From JALNXF01 sp964555845 (lineage in GTDB: Bacteria > Patescibacteriota > Gracilibacteria > BD1-5 > UBA2023): a stretch of DNA of 55,570 bases. Shown here one piece after another: positions 51,208 through 55,570 of the stretch. The DNA lies in contig CAZKUA010000008.1 of assembly GCA_964555845.1 (NCBI GenBank), positions 1 to 55,570 on the forward strand, in the 5' to 3' direction. Below the pieces are notes generated by a model. The model saw only the letters and a program-made list of their open reading frames with translations, searched no databases and had not been told where the DNA came from. Position 1 is the stretch's first letter; every line of letters starts with the position of its first letter. Position numbers and translations under genes: made by a program.

Positions 51208-51654
51208 TTATTCAAATTCAATTTTTATAAATTTAATAAAATCATCCACACTTTCAAAATTATGATAAATTGAAGCAAATCTAATATAAGCCACATCATC
51301 TATGTATTTTAGCTTATTTAAGACATCTTTTCAAATACGTTTTGATGTAATTCATTTTTTATTTGATGCCCACTCGCTTTCCAAATCGTTAATCATTTGT
51401 TCAATTCTATCCATTTCAATATTCCTTTTAGTAAATGATTTTAATATACTTCTTTGAAGTTTAGGTCTATCATACATTTCCTTTTCTCAATTATTTTTTG
51501 TTACCAAAAAATTCACGAATTCCATTCTCTCAAAAGTTGTAAATCTGGCTCAGCATTTTTCACATTCTCTTCTTCTTCTTATTGATTTTCAATCTTCTGT
51601 GATACGCGAATCAATTACTTTTGTATCAAGATTTCTACATTTTTGACATTTCAT
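51208..51654 (-). CDS. nrdR: Transcriptional repressor NrdR
   Basis: The product has 148 residues. Zinc ribbon MKCQKCRNLDTKVIDSRITE, then GKSIRRRRECEKCGARFTTF (four Cys), and an ATP-cone domain (VTKNNGEKEMYDRPKLQRSI, KRNIEMDRIEQMINDLESEW) with DDVAYIRFASIYHNFESVDD at the C-terminus. It represses ribonucleotide reductase genes in response to ATP/dATP. No nrd gene or clear NrdR box is in the window. It is followed in the same operon by the PriA-like gene. Confidence 0.95.
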
Positions 51655-51714
51655 AAATTTTTTTAGTTAGTTTTTATTTTAATGATAATATTGAAAAACT
51701 AGAAAAAGTCTATT

Positions 51715-52644
51715 TTATATTTTCCTTAATTTCGCTATAAAAAATCCTTCAGATATTTTTGATGGTAGAATTCTTAAAGTTTTTTTCATTTCCTCACTGT
51801 ATTTTTTCCCATTAAATTCAGTAAGACCCGGTCTAGTAAATTCAAAATCTAGACTAATTTCTTCTATAGCGAGTCCATATTTTTCACAAATTGTATTTAT
51901 AACCTCTTCATTTTCCTCAGGAGCTATTGTGCAAGTTGAATACACGACCTCTCACCCAGAAGATAAGAGTGGTACTATACTTTCAAATATTTCTAGCTGA
52001 AGCTTTTGTTTATCTAATATATTTTTTTCTGTCCAAAATCAGTAAGATTTTTCATTTCAGAGATTAATTCTTCACTCTGCGCTACAAGGAGCGTCAAAAA
52101 GGATTTTATCAAAATATCAATTTTTGAATTTATCTTTTAAATTAATTGAGTCCATTTTTATTGATTCTGCGATATTGCATCATTGAATATTTAGATTATG
52201 ATTTAATTTATCAAATCTAATTTGATTTTTCTCGCAAGCTATAATTTCTCACTTATTTCACATCATAGCGCAAATTTGAGTCGTTTTAGAGCCTGGCGAA
52301 GCTGTTACATCAAGGACTTTATCTCCCGTTATTGGATTTAGTATGATAGCTGGAATAAGACTTGCAATTCCTTGTAAATAAATTTTTCAATCATAAAAGA
52401 TAGGCGATCCTTTAATGAAAAATTCATCTTTTTTATCTAGGATATAAGTGTTTTCTATAAAATCAATTTTCTTGAAATCAATTTTATTTGAGCTTAGAAA
52501 TTCTTCAATTTCCTCATTATTTGACTTAATAGTATTAACTCTAAAAGATGTAATTCTTTCACTATTAAACCCATCGTTAGTTATTTTAACATCATCCTGA
52601 GAATATATTTTATCGAGTCTCTCAAAAAATTTATCTAGTATCAT
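51715..52644 (-). CDS. RNA m5C methyltransferase, RsmB/RsmF (NOL1/NOP2/Sun) family
   Basis: The product has 309 residues. SAM-binding motif KVLDVTASPGSKTTQICAMM, acidic ribose-binding residue in IIACEKNQIRFDKL, DKILFDAPCSAEGRINLGNE (catalytic-site Cys of the PC motif) and VVYSTCTIAPEENEEVINTI (the nucleophilic TC Cys). It methylates cytosine-5 in rRNA or tRNA. The N-terminal NusB-like domain of RsmB is absent; the C-terminal PUA domain of RsmF appears reduced. Reading across several UGA glycines joins two standard-code fragments. Confidence 0.92.
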
Positions 52645-52663
52645 ATTTTATTTTTTAAAAAAT

Positions 52664-52696
52664 AAAAGAATACTCCAAACGAGAAGTATTCTTTTT
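52664..52696. terminator. Terminator of the ribosomal-protein operon
   Basis: AAAAGAATACT (52664-52674) with AGTATTCTTTT (52685-52695), a 10-nt loop. On the minus strand it ends in a T-rich tract, 22 bp after the rplT stop. Confidence 0.8.
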
Positions 52697-52717
52697 AATT
52701 GAAGTTTTATAATTTAA

Positions 52718-53062
52718 TTATTTCACGAATTCAACAATATTTTTGAATACTTCAGGATTTGTAATTGCTAAATTTGATAAAACTTTTCTATTTAAAGCCA
52801 CTTTTTTAGTAGTTAAAAGATTTATAAATGTAGAATAATTTAAACCATGTAATCTTGCGGCATTGTTGATTCTTATAGTCCAAAGACCTCTAAAATCTCT
52901 CTTTTTAAGTTTTCTACCAATATATGCGTTAGTTCATGATTTAGCTAGTGCGTTTTTTGCTCTAGAGAAAACATTACCATTCATCATTCTAAAACCTTTA
53001 ACTTGTGCTAGAAGATTTTTATGTCTTTTTCTGGTCTGAAGACCTCTTTTTACTCTTGTCAT
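52718..53062 (-). CDS. rplT: Ribosomal protein L20
   Basis: The product has 114 residues. TRVKRGLQTRKRHKNLLAQV, KGFRMMNGNVFSRAKNAL, KKRDFRGLWTIRINNAARLH and GLNYSTFINLL are universal L20 features. The family norm is 117-120, so it is slightly short at the C-terminus (ITNPEVFKNIVEFVK). L20 binds 23S rRNA early in assembly. Only one of seven glycines (SGTN) is UGA, the rest GGU, unlike the accessory genes. Last gene of the operon rpsT-infC-rpmI-rplT. Confidence 0.97.
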
Positions 53063-53100
53063 AATGTATTTATTAAATTAAATAATAGTTAAATTTAGTT

Positions 53101-53298
53101 TTAAAGTCAATTTGGTAGACTTTGTCTCATTTCTCTTACATTAGCTGTTCCAGAAACTTTACCATATTTTTCTCTTCCTTTAGCCTTTTTAGATTTGTCA
53201 GATAAAAGATGTCTTTTACATGATTTAGCTAATATATATTTACCTGTTCCAGTAATTTTAACTCTTTTTTTAGCTCAAGAGTGAGTTTTTGCTTTCAT
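53101..53298 (-). CDS. rpmI: Ribosomal protein L35
   Basis: The product has 65 residues. MKAKTHSGAKKRVKITGTGK (family MPKMKTHKGAAKRFKxTGSG) and KSCKRHLLSDKSKKAKGR are typical. It binds 23S rRNA in the large subunit. The glycine of HSGA and that of the final NGL are UGA, so standard-code annotation would miss or break it. It lies between infC and rplT, spaced 32 and 38 bp. Confidence 0.95.
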
Positions 53299-53330
53299 AA
53301 ATTATTAAATTAAATTTTATTATTTTTAAA

Positions 53331-53846
53331 TTATTTTTTTAGACTTAACATTACATTAAACATTGTCCCTGTCTTTATTATTTTTCATTCTAACTTATAA
53401 ATGTCAGTTAATGAATTTATAAATTGTTCTATTTTCTCAACTGCAGCTTTTTCATAATGGTTTTCCCTTCATCTAAGCATTAAATTAATCTTTAGGGGAT
53501 GCCCTTCTTTTGCGAATTTAATTGCTTGATTTTTTCTTACTTCTAAGTCGTGGTCTCACATTTTGTATGTTAATCTCAGAGTTTTTATTTCATTTCTTTT
53601 AGAACTACTTTTGCTTTTGGCAATGTTTTTTTGTTGTTTGAAAAGAAATTTTCAATAATCCATTATTTTAACTATTGTAACTCATTCATTCATTCCTCAA
53701 GTCTCTACTAAATCCACATTTGCGTCAGCAGCGATTTGTAAGGCTTTAGAAATTGGCATAACTCACAATTTTTCTCAATCAATACCTATTACATTAACTG
53801 TATGACTTCTGATTTCTTCATTAATTCTTTTGTCTTTATGACCCAT
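53331..53846 (-). CDS. infC: Translation initiation factor IF-3
   Basis: The product has 171 residues. N-domain: INEEIRSHTVNVIGIDGEKL, GVMPISKALQIAADANVDLV. Linker basic: FKQQKNIAKSKSSSKRNEIK. C-domain: TLRLTYKMGDHDLEVRKNQA, HPLKINLMLRGRENHYEKA. IF-3 controls subunit dissociation and start-codon choice on the 30S. The start is ATG at 53846, not the AUU found in many bacteria, so the IF-3 codon-based autoregulation seems absent. Most glycines are UGA. It begins 3 bp after the rpsT stop. Confidence 0.96.
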
Positions 53847-53849
53847 TAA

Positions 53850-54122
53850 TTATGATTTTAAAGATAAAGTTTTTGCAAATTTTGCAAATTTAGATTTCTT
53901 TCTAGATCAATTATTTTTGTGGATTATATTCTTTTTTACTAATTTATCAATAGAAGAATAAACTTTAGATAATAAAGAGTTTGCTTCTTCAACTGAATTG
54001 CTTTTTATAGCTCTTTCTAAGCTCTTAATGTTCTCTTTATATAAAGCACTAAAATGTTTATTTCTAGATTTTTTTGTAATACTTTGTCTTAAAGCTTTTT
54101 TAGCAGATGTAGTATTTGGCAT
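53850..54122 (-). CDS. rpsT: Ribosomal protein S20
   Basis: The product has 90 residues. MPNTTSAKKALRQSITKKSR, NKHFSALYKENIKSLERAIK and a helical body, ending GSRKKSKFAKFAKTLSLKS. The single Gly is encoded by UGA at codon 72; a standard-code reading would cut the protein to 71. S20 binds the 16S 5' domain. It is first in the operon, upstream of infC, an arrangement beyond the common infC-rpmI-rplT trio. The leader contains a promoter and a hairpin. Confidence 0.95.
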
Positions 54123-54154
54123 TATTAAGGTAATTATTTATAATAGTTAAAGAA

Positions 54155-54180
54155 AAAATGCCACTAAGACATTTTTAAAG
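54155..54180 (-). promoter_or_regulatory. Hairpin in the rpsT leader
   Basis: On the minus strand, AAAAATG, a 9-nt loop (TCTTAGTGG), then CATTTTTT and a T-rich run lie between the promoter and rpsT. It could be a weak attenuator for the operon; the stem is AT-only apart from one pair. Confidence 0.4.
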
Positions 54181-54187
54181 TGCTCGC

Positions 54188-54215
54188 ATTGTATATAAAA
54201 TGATTTTATAGTCAA
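54188..54215 (-). promoter_or_regulatory. Promoter of the rpsT-infC-rpmI-rplT operon
   Basis: TTGACT (54215-54210) and TACAAT (54193-54188) are separated by 16 bp on the minus strand, ~66 nt before the S20 start. The rest of 54123-54356 is AT-rich leader shared with the divergent phosphatase gene. Confidence 0.65.
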
Positions 54216-54356
54216 ATAAAAATTTGATTTTATTAGATTTATTTAAAATTTGTGTATTTTTTGTACAAATTTATCTAAATCTATTATTTAGAAATAAAAT
54301 TTGCATTTTAAAAAAATAAAATATACTCAATTTATATTAAACTTAATATATAGAAT

Positions 54357-55550
54357 ATGACAAGAAGATTTCCTGAAAATAATGATGGAATGTCGATGCA
54401 ATTCGTTTTAACTGATCCATTTAGTGATATAACAAAAAAACCCAAAGATAAGATAAATAAATTATTAGAAAATAATGAAGCGAGAAGAAATGTGGGATTA
54501 GTAGAAATAAATAATGTATTAAGACCCACGGAAGTAATGGCAGTGTGAGATTTACATTGAAATATTAACGCTTTGTATTGAAATTTAAGCGCTCTTTGAG
54601 TTATTTCAAAAAACTCTAATTGGATTTGATGAAATACTCAGCTAGTATTTTTATGAGATATAATAGGGGATAGACATGCCTCTTGATTTGAGATTTTAAC
54701 CAAAATTAACGAATTAAATAAACAAGCCGAGGCTAGTTGATGAGCCATTAATATAGTAGCCTGAAATCACGATAATATGGTTATTTCATTTTTATTATGA
54801 AGAGATTTGCCTGGATGACGTACTTATGTTGATTATTGAATTAAGGCCAAATGAATTGAGGAATTAATCGAATTTGTAAATGAAGACGAAAAAGAAATGC
54901 AACTCAAGCAATTAAATAACATTTATTCTCGTACTAATTCATCTTATAATCCACCAAATAAATTAGATAGAACAAAAATTCTAACTAATATGAAAAATAG
55001 CGAAAAATGAAGAGAATTGTTAGAAATAATTTGTAATATGAAAGTTGTAGAGCAAATAGATGATATTCTTTTTGTTCATACTGATATTATGCCAGGAATG
55101 ATTGAATTAATTCTTAAATACTGAGTAGATAAAATAAATCAAATATTTCAAGATTGATTAAAGAAGGTTTTATTAAAATGATATAATCCTCAGAAATTAG
55201 AAGAATTTTGAGAAATTCTTGATATATTTTTGGATACAGATAATAGATATTTATTTTTATCTGATTCTTATTTATCTTGAGGCTTATTTGCAAATGTAGC
55301 AATTGAACAAATTAAAGAAAAATTAAAAAATGGTTTAGAAGCCTTAAAACAAAAATGAATAAATATAATATTACACTGACATTCTTATTATTGAAATTTT
55401 TCAATTACGGAGGGATGAATTATAATTAGATCATTAGATAGATTTGCTTACAAAAAAACCGATAACGATGAAGTTAAATCCATAGGAATAGTTCATAAAA
55501 ACTGAAATATAGAGTACTGAGAAGAGAAAAAGTCTTTGAATTGATTTTAA
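54357..55550 (+). CDS. Calcineurin-like metallophosphatase
   Basis: The product has 397 residues. An N-terminal ~60-residue extension (RRFPENNDGMSMQFVLTDPF, NEARRNVGLVEINNVLRP) precedes the phosphatase motifs: DLHGNINAL (DxH), FLGDIIGDR (GDxxDR-like), IVAGNHDNMV (GNHD) and, near the C-terminus, ILHGHSYYG (GHxH/HGH). These bind two metals. The family includes Ser/Thr protein phosphatases and diadenosine tetraphosphatases. The GD-I-x-DR spacing (GDIIGDRHAS) fits this branch. Length is above the core owing to a helical insert at ~190-260. Stop TAA at 55548. The sequence ends 20 bp later. Confidence 0.85.
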
Positions 55551-55554
55551 AAAT

Positions 55555-55570
55555 CCCCCCCCCCCGGGGG
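55555..55570. other. Homopolymer C/G tract at the end of the sequence
   Basis: Eleven C followed by five G, unlike anything else in this AT-rich sequence. Most likely a contig-end or sequencing artefact. Confidence 0.7.

Noticed and set aside
55555..55570. A GC-rich regulatory element at the right edge
   Set aside because: A pure C then G homopolymer at the very end is more likely an artefact.

Overview
The window comes from a very AT-rich bacterium that reads UGA as glycine (translation table 25). This is diagnostic of Candidate Phyla Radiation lineages such as Gracilibacteria (BD1-5) and Absconditabacteria (SR1). Nearly every long gene contains in-frame TGA, and many of these fall where a glycine is obligatory, such as the ABC signature, P-loops, the methyltransferase motif I and GyrB. 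TAA and TAG end genes. Standard-code ORF calling shatters the region; read with UGA = Gly it is densely coding, with about 48 genes, mostly without a recognisable Shine-Dalgarno.

Layout. 1-480: 3' end of 16S rRNA, a processing stem and a terminator, with no 23S behind it. 481-5641: small secreted, lipo- and surface-layer proteins, an alkyltransferase-like protein and an ABC-F ATPase. 5649-11016: secreted fibre-like protein, trpS, a degenerate AAA+ ATPase and a coiled-coil protein. 11086-15767: an unusual five-gene run (Asp/Asn-type class II aaRS-like core, SAM methyltransferase, AlaRS-like core, S66/MccF-like peptidase, HAD phosphatase), the best candidate here for an undescribed pathway. 15845-20314: coiled-coil protein, holB-like gene, a PEGA/propeller-like protein and tsaE. 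20402-22638: type IV pilus assembly genes ending in pilC. 22794-30166: a 1158-residue protein with a zincin motif, then two long paralogues. 30298-36567: gyrB, rnr and an MFS-like transporter. 36562-45251: secreted transglutaminase-like and fibre-like proteins, a ClpC-type ATPase and two exported Cys-containing proteins. 45361-52644: uvrC, RNA methyltransferases, a membrane nuclease, a nucleosidase-like protein, a degenerate PriA and nrdR. 52718-54122: ribosomal operon rpsT-infC-rpmI-rplT. 54357-55550: a metallophosphatase, then a C/G homopolymer at the end of the sequence.

Two features run through the window. First, several intergenic regions carry a clear sigma70-type promoter (TTGNNT, 17 bp, TG-N-TAWRAT). 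Second, a dispersed family of short palindromic repeats (GTCATT...AATCTA and relatives) sits between genes and also reads in frame inside rnr, uvrC and the tail of tsaE. One uvrC copy surrounds a 10-N assembly gap.

All translations were made by eye with UGA = Gly. Family names rest on motif recognition, not database searches.
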